Shown here in pieces: positions 1 through 9,203 of a DNA stretch of 64,000 bases. The DNA comes from Pneumocystis sp. 'macacae'. Lineage: Eukaryota; Ascomycota; Pneumocystomycetes; Pneumocystales; Pneumocystaceae. How positions within the stretch are numbered: position 1 is the first letter of the stretch; each line of letters starts with the position of its first letter. Below the pieces are notes generated by a model. It saw nothing but the letters and a program-made list of their open reading frames with translations. It did not search any database and was not told the origin of the DNA. Both the position numbers and the translations under genes were made by a program. The stretch spans positions 5,685 to 69,684 of the forward strand of contig CM030723.1 of NCBI GenBank assembly GCA_018127085.1, given 5' to 3'.

Positions 1-1225
1 CTTACCTCCCTCCTCTACTACTCCTCCTGGTGCACCCCTTCTTCCCACCCTATTTCTACCGCACACCTCCTTTCCTACCTCACCCCCTACCTCTTACCTG
101 GTGCACACACTCATTTCGCTAACTTGGTGCACACCATCTACCTCGCCACCTCGTATATAGCCCTCTCCTACTCCCTATCTTGTTCTTGTTCATTTTTTAT
201 TTACAAAAGAAAAAATTATTTCCTTCTTTCTCCCCCAAAGTCTAATCTAAACCCATTTCTAAACTCGTTCTAGTTTAATTTTTACTTTTTACTTTCTATT
301 TTTTATACTTTTTTGTTTTATCCATCACCTTATCTTTGCTTTTGTCAACTCTCACTCAATTCTTGATTTACAAAAAATTCTTTTTACCCTTCATTTCTTC
401 TTAAATCTGACACAAATCTAAGTCTAATCTAACGCCCACTTCTACTTTTTATCTTTTTTATTTTACCCTTCACTTATCACCTCCAACTCTGCTTATCAAC
501 TCTTGATTTTTGGTTTACAAAAAAATTCTTTTTACTCTACTCTTAAAGCTAATCTAAATCTAATTTCTACTTCTACTTCTACTTCTTCTATCTTGTTACT
601 CCTACTCTCCATCTCTACTCTTACCCCCTCCACCCTCTCTTATCAGCACACTGCACACCCTGCCTTATCTATACACCGCGCACACGCACTTGTACCCCCA
701 CTTCTACTCCTCTCCTACCCCTCCCCTCCCCCTCTCCCCTACCTCCCCCTCCTAGTTGCTTCGTGCACACCATCTTATTTCCTCGGTACACATTTTTTTC
801 ACATCCTACCTCCCCCACCCTACCTCGGTGCCTCGTGTACACCTCCTTATCTCGCTACCTCGTGCACACCCACCTTGCTATTTGGTGCACATCTCATACC
901 TTGCTACCTCTTGAGACCCTCTCCTACTTCCTACCTTGTTCTTCATTTTTTATTTACAAAAAAAAAATTATTCCATTCTTTCTCCTTCTAACTCTAATCT
1001 AAATCTACTTTTAAACGCAATTCAATCTAATCCTTCCCCCTACTCCTTATCTCCTGTGCTTCCTGTTTTCTTGTCTATCTTATCTCAACCTCTAACTTTC
1101 TTGCTCTTAGTTTACAAAAAATTCTTTTTATCTTTCATTTCTTTTTAATTCTAACTCAAATGCAAGTCTAATCTAATACTCATTCACATTTACTTCTCTT
1201 GTATTTTTATCTTTCACTTACCACC

Positions 1226-1609
1226 ACCTCCAACTCTGCTTATCAACTTTTACTTTTGATTTATAAAAAAACTTTTTGCTCCTTATTTATTAAAACTAGT
1301 CTAATTCTAATCTACTTCTACTTCCACTTCTTCTATCTTGTTACTCTTTTACTCTCCACCTCTACTCTTACCCCCTCCACCTCCTCTTACTCTGCACACT
1401 GCACACCCTACCTTTCAGCACCGCGCACACGCACTTGTACCTCCACTTCTACCTCTCCTCCACCCCTCCACCCCTACCTCCCCTACCTCAGTCCTTGGTG
1501 CACCCCTTCTTCCCACCCTATCTCTGCCGTACACCCCACCTTCTTACCTCGTGCACCTCCCCTACTCCCCTCCCCTACCTCCTCTTACCTGGTGCACACA
1601 CTCATCTCG
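1226..1609 (+). repeat. First copy of an identical 384-base block in the array
   Basis: By direct reading, this stretch matches 2678-3061 without a difference, at an offset of 1,452 bases, which is two higher-order periods. The array copies on either side are clearly diverged. The block spans one TTTATAAAAAAAC anchor and most of a GTGCAC-rich segment. It implies recent gene conversion or unequal exchange, or an assembly artefact. Confidence 0.85.
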
Positions 1610-2677
1610 GTGCTTCGTGCACACCTCCTCTCGTACACTTCCTCATCTATCCCCACCTGATTCCTTGTTCTGCCTTGATTTACAAAAAATATTTTACTTT
1701 GTTCTTTACTCCCCTCTAATTCTAATCCAAATCTACTTCTAAACTCGTTCTAATCTAATTTTTATTACTTTCTATTTTTTATACTTTTTGTTTTATCCAT
1801 CACCTTATCTTTACTTCTGTCAATTCTTACCCAATTCTTGATTTGCAAAAAATTCTTTTTATTCTTTACTTCTTAAATACAACCTAAATCTGACCCAAAT
1901 CCAAATCTAATCTAATGCCCACTTCTAGTTTTTATCTTTTTATATTTTACCCTTCACTCATCCACTACCTCTGCTCTGCTTATCAACTCTTACTTTTGAT
2001 TTAAAAAAAAAATTATTTTTTCTCCCCTTAAAACTAGTCTAATTCTAAGCTAAATCTAACGTCTACTTCTACTTCTTCTATTTTTTACTCTGTTCTTCCT
2101 CACCTCACCACCTTACTCTCACTCCCCCACCTCCTCTTAGCACACTGCACACCCCGCCTTATCAGCACCGCGCACACGCACTTCTACCCCCACTTCTACC
2201 CCTCCCCACTCCCCTACCCCCTACCTCCCCCTACTCCTGGTGCACACCATCTTATTTGCACCGTACACACTTTTTTCACACCCGACCCCCCCTCCTCACC
2301 CCATCCCCTACTCTGCACACTCCCACCTCGCTGCTTGGTGCACACCCCTTCGTTACATGGTGTAGACCCTCTCTTACTCCCCACCTTGTTCCTGTTCACT
2401 CTTGATTTATAAAAAACTTTTTATTTTATTCTTCCTTTCTTTAAATCTGCCCCAATTCTACCTCAATATTTAGATCTACTCCTTATTTTTTGGTGTTCCT
2501 GTTTTCTTGTCCACCCTGTCTTTACTTCTGTCAATTCTTACCCAATTCTTGATTTGCAAAAAATTCTTTTTATTCTTTACTTCTTAAATACAACCTAAAT
2601 CTGACCCAAATCCAAATCTAATCTAATGCCCACTTCTAGTTTTTATCTTTTTATATTTTACTCTTTACTCACTCACT

Positions 2678-3061
2678 ACCTCCAACTCTGCTTATCAACT
2701 TTTACTTTTGATTTATAAAAAAACTTTTTGCTCCTTATTTATTAAAACTAGTCTAATTCTAATCTACTTCTACTTCCACTTCTTCTATCTTGTTACTCTT
2801 TTACTCTCCACCTCTACTCTTACCCCCTCCACCTCCTCTTACTCTGCACACTGCACACCCTACCTTTCAGCACCGCGCACACGCACTTGTACCTCCACTT
2901 CTACCTCTCCTCCACCCCTCCACCCCTACCTCCCCTACCTCAGTCCTTGGTGCACCCCTTCTTCCCACCCTATCTCTGCCGTACACCCCACCTTCTTACC
3001 TCGTGCACCTCCCCTACTCCCCTCCCCTACCTCCTCTTACCTGGTGCACACACTCATCTCG
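2678..3061 (+). repeat. Second copy of the identical 384-base block
   Basis: Identical to 1226-1609. A second shared stretch of about 140 bases, near 1810-1950 and 2521-2661, lies at a different offset of about 711 bases. The homogenisation is therefore a mosaic of one-period and two-period exchanges rather than a single duplication. Confidence 0.85.
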
Positions 3062-5100
3062 TTGCTTGGTGCACACCTTCCCTCTCGTTGTACACTTCCT
3101 CATCTATCCCCATATGATTTCTTGTTCACCCTTGACTTTGATTTACAAAAAACTTTTTACCCACTTATTTTTAAATCTAATCCAATTCTATCCTCAATTT
3201 CAATCCAATTTTTACTTCTACCCCTTATCTCTTGCTATTCACATTTTCTTATCCATCTTATCTACACCTTCCAATTTTCCTAGTCTTGATTTACAAAAAA
3301 TTCTTTTTATTCTCCATTTCTTCTTAAATTTAATCTACATCAAATCCTGATCTAACACTCACTCACACCTACTTCTCTTCTCTTGTATTTTTACCTTTCA
3401 CCCACCACCTCTAACTCTACTTTCCACCAATTCTCTTATTTTTGGTTTACAAAAAAACTCTTTTTATTCTTAATCTGATTTTAAAGCTAATCCATTTATA
3501 CTTCTACTTCTTCTATCTTGTTACTCCTACTCTCCATCTCTACTTCCACCACCCACCCCACCTCCTCTTATCTGTACACCGTGCACACCCACCTCTGCTC
3601 TTAATGTTGCGCGCACACGCACTTGTACCCCTCTCCTGCCCCTCTCCTACCTCACCTCCACCCCTACCTCCTACTAGCTGCTTGGTGCACACCACTTCAT
3701 CTGCACCGTACACATTTTTTTCACATCCAACCTCCCCTACCCGAGCCCATCCCCTACTGTGCACATCTCCTACCTCGGTGCCTCGTGCACACTCGCTCGC
3801 TACCTCATGCACACCCCTACTGCCTCACCTCTCCTACCTTATTCCTTGTTCACTCTTCATTTGCAGAAAATTCTTTTTATTCTATTCTTTCTTTTCTCCT
3901 TTAGATCTAGTCTAATTCTAAACTCAATTTCAATCCAATCTTCGTGTCTACCTTTTATCTTGTATTTTTACCCTTCACTCACCATTTACTTTACCTCTTA
4001 GCAATTCTTACCCAATTTTTGATCTTCAGGAAAAAACTTTTTACCCTTCATTTCTCTTTAATTCTAACCCAAATCCAAATCTAATCTAACGTCCACTTCT
4101 ACTTTTTATCTTTTTTATTTTTACCCTTTGCTTATCACCTCCAACTCTGCCTAACTCTTGATTTTTGGTTTACAAAAAAATTTATTCTCTCTCTCTGAAA
4201 TAATTCAATTCTAACCTAGTGCTAATCTAACTCTGCTTCTACTTCTTTTATTTTCTTACTCTGTTCCTCACCTCACTACCTCCACTACCACCCACTTCAC
4301 CTCTTCTTATCTCAGCAGAGTGCACACCCTACCTTATCTACGGTGCACATCTACTGCTACCCTCTCTCCTCTACCTCACTCCCCTACCACCCCCTACTAA
4401 CTGCTACTAGCTGCTTCGTGCACACTCTCATCTGCACCGTACACATTTTTTTCACATCCAACCTCCCCCACCTGAGCCCATCTCCTTTGTGCACCCACCC
4501 TACCTCGGTGCCTCGTGCACACCTTCTACCTCACTATTTGGTGCACACGCTCACCTCATCACCTCGTACTCCTTTCCACCTTGTTCTTGCTCACCTTTTA
4601 TTTACAAGAAAAAAGCTTTTTACTCTATTCTTTCTCCCTCCAACTCCAATCTAAACCCACTTCTAAACGCAATCCAATCTGATTTTTGCTTTTAATTATC
4701 TCGTATTTTATCTTTACCCACTATCGTCTCATTTCCACCTCATTCTTCTACTTTTGATCTGAAAAAACATTTTTATCCTATTCTTCTCCTTCCTCAATCT
4801 AGTCTAATTCTACGCTTAATTTCAATCTAATCTCTACTCCTAGTTTTTATCTTGTATTTTTTCCCTTTACTCGTTATCTACTCCACCTCATCAATTCTCT
4901 TGTACTTTTGATCTGCTCGAAAAAACTTTCTTCTTTACTTTTTAAATATGAATCAATTCTAACCTAAATCCAAGTCTAATCTACCATTCACTCTTACTCT
5001 TGGCTTTTTGTATTTTCACCCTTCACCCACCACTTCTACTCTGCTTATCAACTCTTATTTTTGGTTTACAAAGAAATTTTTTATTCTTTATTTACTCTTA

Positions 5101-5857
5101 ATTCTAAGCTAAATTTAACGTCTGCTTCTACTTCTTTTGTTTTATTTTTTACTCTGTTACCCAGCTCCATCTCCACCTCTTACCCTGCCTTATCTGCACC
5201 GTGCACACCCCAACCACTTTCCAGCTTTGTGTGTTCCAAGATCTGTGCAGAGACTGCCACTCAATTCCAGTCCCCTTCTTGCGCCCAACCCCCCCTATCC
5301 ACCTCAACCTCAACTGTGTGCTCATTTTTTGTCCAGAAAAATTTCAACTCTAACATACTACTGCCAAATTGAGTCGAAATTGACGTAAATCCCATGCAAA
5401 CATCTACTTTTGCATATTATTCCTTAATCTGCCCTCCTCTCAACTCTTGTGCACACCTCCCTCACCCTCTCCTCTGCCTTACCCCACATTTACCCCACAC
5501 TTACCCCACACAAATTCTGCTTTTTCGGTGGGGCGTTTCCGTTTTCGGCCACAAATGCGGGGTAGCCGCCCCCCCTCGCTGCTTGCGCTTACCCCACACA
5601 AATTTTATTTTTTTGCGGGGTAAATGCGGGGTAATTTCGGACTAATTTCGGGCAAACACGCGCGTCCCAGACGCGTCCAAAACACGCCCAACACACGTCT
5701 AACACACGTCTAACGCGCACACGGCACACATTCAGTGCAAGAGCGGGCTACACAGTGCGGGGGAGGCGGCGTGCACAGTGCAGGGAGAGCGTCCCGGTAG
5801 AATGCACTCATTATTCCCTAAATATACATGCCCGTCCCAAACCATATTTACCCATTT
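5101..5857. other. MSG 3' flank with TTACCCC elements and CG-rich short repeats
   Basis: The last degenerate repeat unit ends near 5340. At about 5483-5512 three TTACCCCACA-like units occur in a row. Near 5590-5632 TTACCCCACA appears again, together with the opposite orientation (GCGGGGTAAATGCGGGGTAA). Around 5655-5725 there is a run of ACACG(T/C)-type short repeats. At about 5819-5845 lies a diverged copy of a block (AATATACATGC, then GTCCCAAACCAT) that also follows the other two silent MSG genes, probably shared 3' untranslated sequence. No gene is supported. Confidence 0.6.
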
Positions 5858-8800
5858 CTAAATCATAACTGAAATCATCATCCCCAACAACACCCCCTTC
5901 ATTACACCCCACCCTGTCATCCTCAGCGCCCCACTCGGCTTCACCTCGCCTGCCTCCTCGCCCTCTGTCGTACATTTTGTAGGCCTGCATTTTCTTGTCG
6001 ACGTCAGCGTCACCGTCGATGTCGTCGTCGATGTGGACGTCGATGTGCTTGTGTGTGTCGATGTGTGTGTGACCCATGTGTCTGTCGTTCTAATTGATGT
6101 GCACTGCTCAGTTCCTGCTTTTCCTGCCTCTGATCCAACTATCGTTGTCGTCGTCGTCGTTGTCGTCGTCGTCGTTGATGTCTCTACCTTGTGCTCCGTC
6201 ACCTCCAATGGCTTCACCTTCGAACATATTCCATCTATTTTTTCGCACGCATCTTTACATCCTTCACATTCTTTTCTGAACCCACACCCCTTCAATAGAT
6301 CTTGACACTCCTCCTTCAACTCTACATACAAACTCAACGCCTGCGATACCAAATCAAATGCTGTTATCTCTTCTTCTGTCACCTTTGCCACCACAGATGT
6401 CTTTGCATCTCTCCTAACAAGCTTGAATTGCTTTTCGCTTTTTGCTGCGGGTGCTGCTGCTTTATTTTCTGATTTATTACCTGTTGCCCTCGTTGTAACT
6501 AAAACAAGTTTTGCATCTTCCATTGCTTTTTTTGCTTTTTCTTTAATATCTTCGTATTCTTTTCCTTTTTTTTCCAACTCTTCTTTGGCCTTCGTAAGTT
6601 TCTTCTCCAACTCAGGACACTGTTTCTTTAATTGTTCTACTAGTTTTTCACAGAGTCCATTTCTAACCTTATCATTACTCCCAGTGTTATCAGTACACAA
6701 AGTTTTAAGCTCATTTTCTGCTTTTTCCCATTGAGTGCAGTATTTGTCAAGTTCTGTTCTACATTCTTGTTTTGTCTTCAAATGACCCTTCAGTTCATCA
6801 ATTACTTCTTCCTCTAATTTCAGCTGTTTAATGACTGTTTCGCATTCCTTTTCAAGTCCTTTACAATTTTTATCCTCTTCAGCTGTCAAATTCTTGCAAC
6901 TATACATGAATTTTCTGCAAAATGGTATCCAATTCCTACATGTTTCTTCCTTTGTAGTTTTCTCCTTCGCTTTATTGATAACGCCTTCTGTTTCTATACG
7001 CCCACCCAGCACGGCGCACTTCGCGCCCACGTTTTGCGTGAGGTACGTGCAGGTGGCGTTCGGCGCGACACACCCAAGCGCGTACCGCGTCCTCCCCCGT
7101 CTCCCCCACCCATTACATTTTTCTGTTAGAGTTTTCACGCACGACTCAAACTTATCCAGGTCATTGACCTTCTCCTGCAAGAAGACCTCCTCCAGCTGCT
7201 CCGCAACGCCCAGCCTTGCGCAGTGGTGCCTCAGCGTCCGGCAGGGCCACTCGATGTGCTTTGAATCCTGCTCCAAGTCTGCACACTTCTTCAATAAATC
7301 CGTGCAGTGCTGCCTCGTTGGGAGATCCCGCTTTGCGTCCAGATGGTCTTGCAATATGTTTGTCTTTGCATGCAAATCGCTTAACAGCACATCCATTGCT
7401 TCTTCTGGCTGCACACACAACACAAACAGCTCTTTACTCGTGTTTTTCAGGTACATACATGCTTCTAAAAACCCTTTATAGAACTCTTCAGGAGATTTCC
7501 AAATTTCACCAGATAATTTTCCTTGCAGCTTTTTCAGTAACGCCTCATTTGCTAATGCATCAAGTCCCTTTTTATAACACGCTGCCTTAAGATTCTTACA
7601 TAAAGTTCCAAAAGACGTTTGACCTTCATAGTAAAAACATTCGGATTGTAACTCTGTGCAATCATGTTCAACAAAGATTCCTGATAATTCGTTCCATGAC
7701 ATAATTTCATTTTTTTTAAACTGTTTGTTTTCAAGTCTTCTAGTCAGAGCCTTCTTTTTTTCGTCAAATTCCGCTTTAAATTCTTGACATTTTTGGACAT
7801 GCTCACTTGTATTTCCACACAAATTTTCTAAATCATCTGCAAGATGCCTAAAAGTATTACATTTATCTTTGAGAACATTCTTGCATTTATTGTCGTCAAG
7901 CTCAGCATTGCCTGACAAAAACACTAACAAATCAACCGTTTCTACTTCTAATACTCTTTCAATCAGAACTCCATCTGTTGCTGCTTCCTCATAAAGCTCC
8001 TTCAAATCTATTTTTTCTGCTAGTGTAGGTTCTGGCAGCGTAGGATTAAATTGTGAACCCGGTGGTGTATAAACGATATCTGCTTTTTTGCACTTCTCTT
8101 TCAAACCACTGCAGTCTGGTTTGTTATTTTCACAGTTTTCCCCGTAAAAGTGACATTCTTTAAGCAATGAGTGCCCGTTTTCTTTTAATTTATCATTGGT
8201 TAGTGATTCCTCTATCTTTTTTTTTAAAGGTTCACAGTTCTTCTCGGCTACTTTTACTAAATCATCGCATGTTTTGTCCGTATCAAGACACCTCTTCAAC
8301 AATTCATTATTTTCTTGACCTATCGCTTTGCAAACACCCTTAATCTTCGCTTTACATAAATCCGCTTTTTTAAGATCCCCGTTAAGTGCCCTCAAAAGAG
8401 CTTCATCTGCCACATCCTCACGCTTCTTCTGGTAACATTTATTTCTTAACTCAATACATTTATCCTTAAGATCTGTTTGGCATGCTGCTTCCAAAAACAG
8501 ACATCGTTCCTGATTTTCTAAACAGATATCATCCGTTAAATCTGAAATTTGTTTTTTAGTTGCTTCTTCAAGTTTTACTTTAAATGTAGTGCATTCTCCT
8601 TCAACCTTAGCTTTTAATCCGTTGCATTTTGTTTCTTTTTTTCCATCTTTACACAAACCTTTAAGTTTTTCATGTATTTCTTTGTCTTCAATTCCAGCAC
8701 TTTCTAGTGAATCACAATATTCTTTTAGTTTGTTTTTGCACTTTTGCTCGTTTACTGCGTCTTCTTTTAAAATCAATGCAAAAAGATAGTTTTCATCCTC

Positions 8801-8866
8801 ATATACATTAACTCCTTGCACTACTTGCGCCCGCCTCTTGACCGCCCGCGCCACCCCCCGCGCCAA
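5858..8866 (-). CDS. msg: Major surface glycoprotein, silent donor copy 1
   Basis: An open frame of about 1,000 codons encodes a Cys-rich, Lys/Glu-rich surface protein built of repeated MSG-type modules with regularly spaced cysteines. Near the C terminus come a Thr tract (12 Thr interrupted only by codon changes), a Ser/Thr stalk (TSTHTSTSTSTSTT) and CRPTKC. The hydrophobic tail (GWGVMKGVLLGMMISVMI) is suited to GPI attachment. The frame enters through the CRJE peptide VARAVKRR. No in-frame ATG lies between the last upstream stop and the CRJE; the first possible start codon is TTG. There is no intron or signal peptide. MSG proteins coat the fungal surface and bind host matrix, and such copies are expressed only after recombination into a UCS expression site. 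Silence is inferred from the missing start. Confidence 0.93.
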   Translation of the reverse strand: MARGVARAVKRRAQVVQGVNVYEDENYLFALILKEDAVNEQKCKNKLKEYCDSLESAGIEDKEIHEKLKGLCKDGKKETKCNGLKAKVEGECTTFKVKLEEATKKQISDLTDDICLENQERCLFLEAACQTDLKDKCIELRNKCYQKKREDVADEALLRALNGDLKKADLCKAKIKGVCKAIGQENNELLKRCLDTDKTCDDLVKVAEKNCEPLKKKIEESLTNDKLKENGHSLLKECHFYGENCENNKPDCSGLKEKCKKADIVYTPPGSQFNPTLPEPTLAEKIDLKELYEEAATDGVLIERVLEVETVDLLVFLSGNAELDDNKCKNVLKDKCNTFRHLADDLENLCGNTSEHVQKCQEFKAEFDEKKKALTRRLENKQFKKNEIMSWNELSGIFVEHDCTELQSECFYYEGQTSFGTLCKNLKAACYKKGLDALANEALLKKLQGKLSGEIWKSPEEFYKGFLEACMYLKNTSKELFVLCVQPEEAMDVLLSDLHAKTNILQDHLDAKRDLPTRQHCTDLLKKCADLEQDSKHIEWPCRTLRHHCARLGVAEQLEEVFLQEKVNDLDKFESCVKTLTEKCNGWGRRGRTRYALGCVAPNATCTYLTQNVGAKCAVLGGRIETEGVINKAKEKTTKEETCRNWIPFCRKFMYSCKNLTAEEDKNCKGLEKECETVIKQLKLEEEVIDELKGHLKTKQECRTELDKYCTQWEKAENELKTLCTDNTGSNDKVRNGLCEKLVEQLKKQCPELEKKLTKAKEELEKKGKEYEDIKEKAKKAMEDAKLVLVTTRATGNKSENKAAAPAAKSEKQFKLVRRDAKTSVVAKVTEEEITAFDLVSQALSLYVELKEECQDLLKGCGFRKECEGCKDACEKIDGICSKVKPLEVTEHKVETSTTTTTTTTTTTIVGSEAGKAGTEQCTSIRTTDTWVTHTSTHTSTSTSTSTTTSTVTLTSTRKCRPTKCTTEGEEAGEVKPSGALRMTGWGVMKGVLLGMMISVMI
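8835..8854 (-). promoter_or_regulatory. CRJE (conserved recombination junction element) of MSG copy 1
   Basis: The minus strand reads GTGGCGCGGGCGGTCAAGAG, encoding VARAVKR. It differs from the copies at 12199-12218 and 15602-15621 by one base (C for T). Dibasic KRR is a probable kexin cleavage site. In this genus the CRJE is the homology used to place MSG genes behind the single expressed leader. Confidence 0.88.
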
Positions 8867-9203
8867 ATTCAGGCCGACGACCTGAAAGCCGAGTTTGCCG
8901 GGTCATCTTGAACTTTCACGCTGAAACGAAGACGTGCGATAAACAGTGTCAGTGTGCCCCTTCTTATCTTTCGTGAGTCACGTGACAAATCCAAAATTTG
9001 AGTGGGGTAAATGCGGGGTAAAAGCGGGGTAAACGCGAAAATTGAATTGCGGTAAATGGAGATAAAAAACATGGTAAATGGGAATAAAGAACACAGGTAG
9101 GTTGGAGTACGGGCAGACTACGCGAGAATGCGTCTCGTTAAATGCACTTCATGTCAATTGTTCCTTAATATACATGCAGTCCCAAACCATGTCCATTTGC
9201 TCT
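8867..9203. other. MSG spacer with shared upstream elements
   Basis: This 337-base spacer is closely similar to 12243-12573. Shared parts are a GTGTGCCCCTTCTTATCTTT block near 8952-8971, a CACGTG palindrome at 8979-8984, and GGGGTAA units three times in about 9003-9032 (TTACCCC on the coding strand). At about 9165-9190 lies a 3' block (ATACATGCAGTCCCAAACCA) belonging to the end of the next gene. I see no TATA box plus ATG for MSG copy 1, consistent with no local expression. Confidence 0.7.

Larger units (their letters stand above)
1..5100. repeat. Pyrimidine-rich higher-order tandem repeat array, period about 0.73 kb
   Basis: The plus strand is almost entirely C/T-rich. An anchor motif close to TTTACAAAAAATTCTTTTTA recurs near 197, 364, 508, 945, 1110, 1257, 1677, 1838, 1998, 2403, 2548, 2709, 3140, 3287, 3444, 3850, 4020, 4167, 4600, 4756, 4908 and 5063. 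Spacings repeat as roughly 150, 150-165 and 405-437 bases, giving six periods of about 710-750 bases. The long spacing always contains a block of GTGCAC motifs. The open frames here are Leu/Ser/Pro/Thr low-complexity reads with no conserved domain, so I see no gene. The array lies downstream of the MSG genes, on the presumed telomere side. It looks like a subtelomeric repeat; its function is unknown. Confidence 0.85.

Noticed and set aside
3690..3760. Possible CRISPR-like spacing of GTGCAC repeats
   Set aside because: Repeats are short, irregularly spaced and embedded in a eukaryotic tandem array with no associated genes.
503..3915. Long plus-strand open frames rich in Leu, Ser, Pro and Thr in the left array
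   Set aside because: Poly-pyrimidine DNA rarely forms stop codons on this strand. The frames overlap in several phases, repeat with the DNA period, and have no domain.
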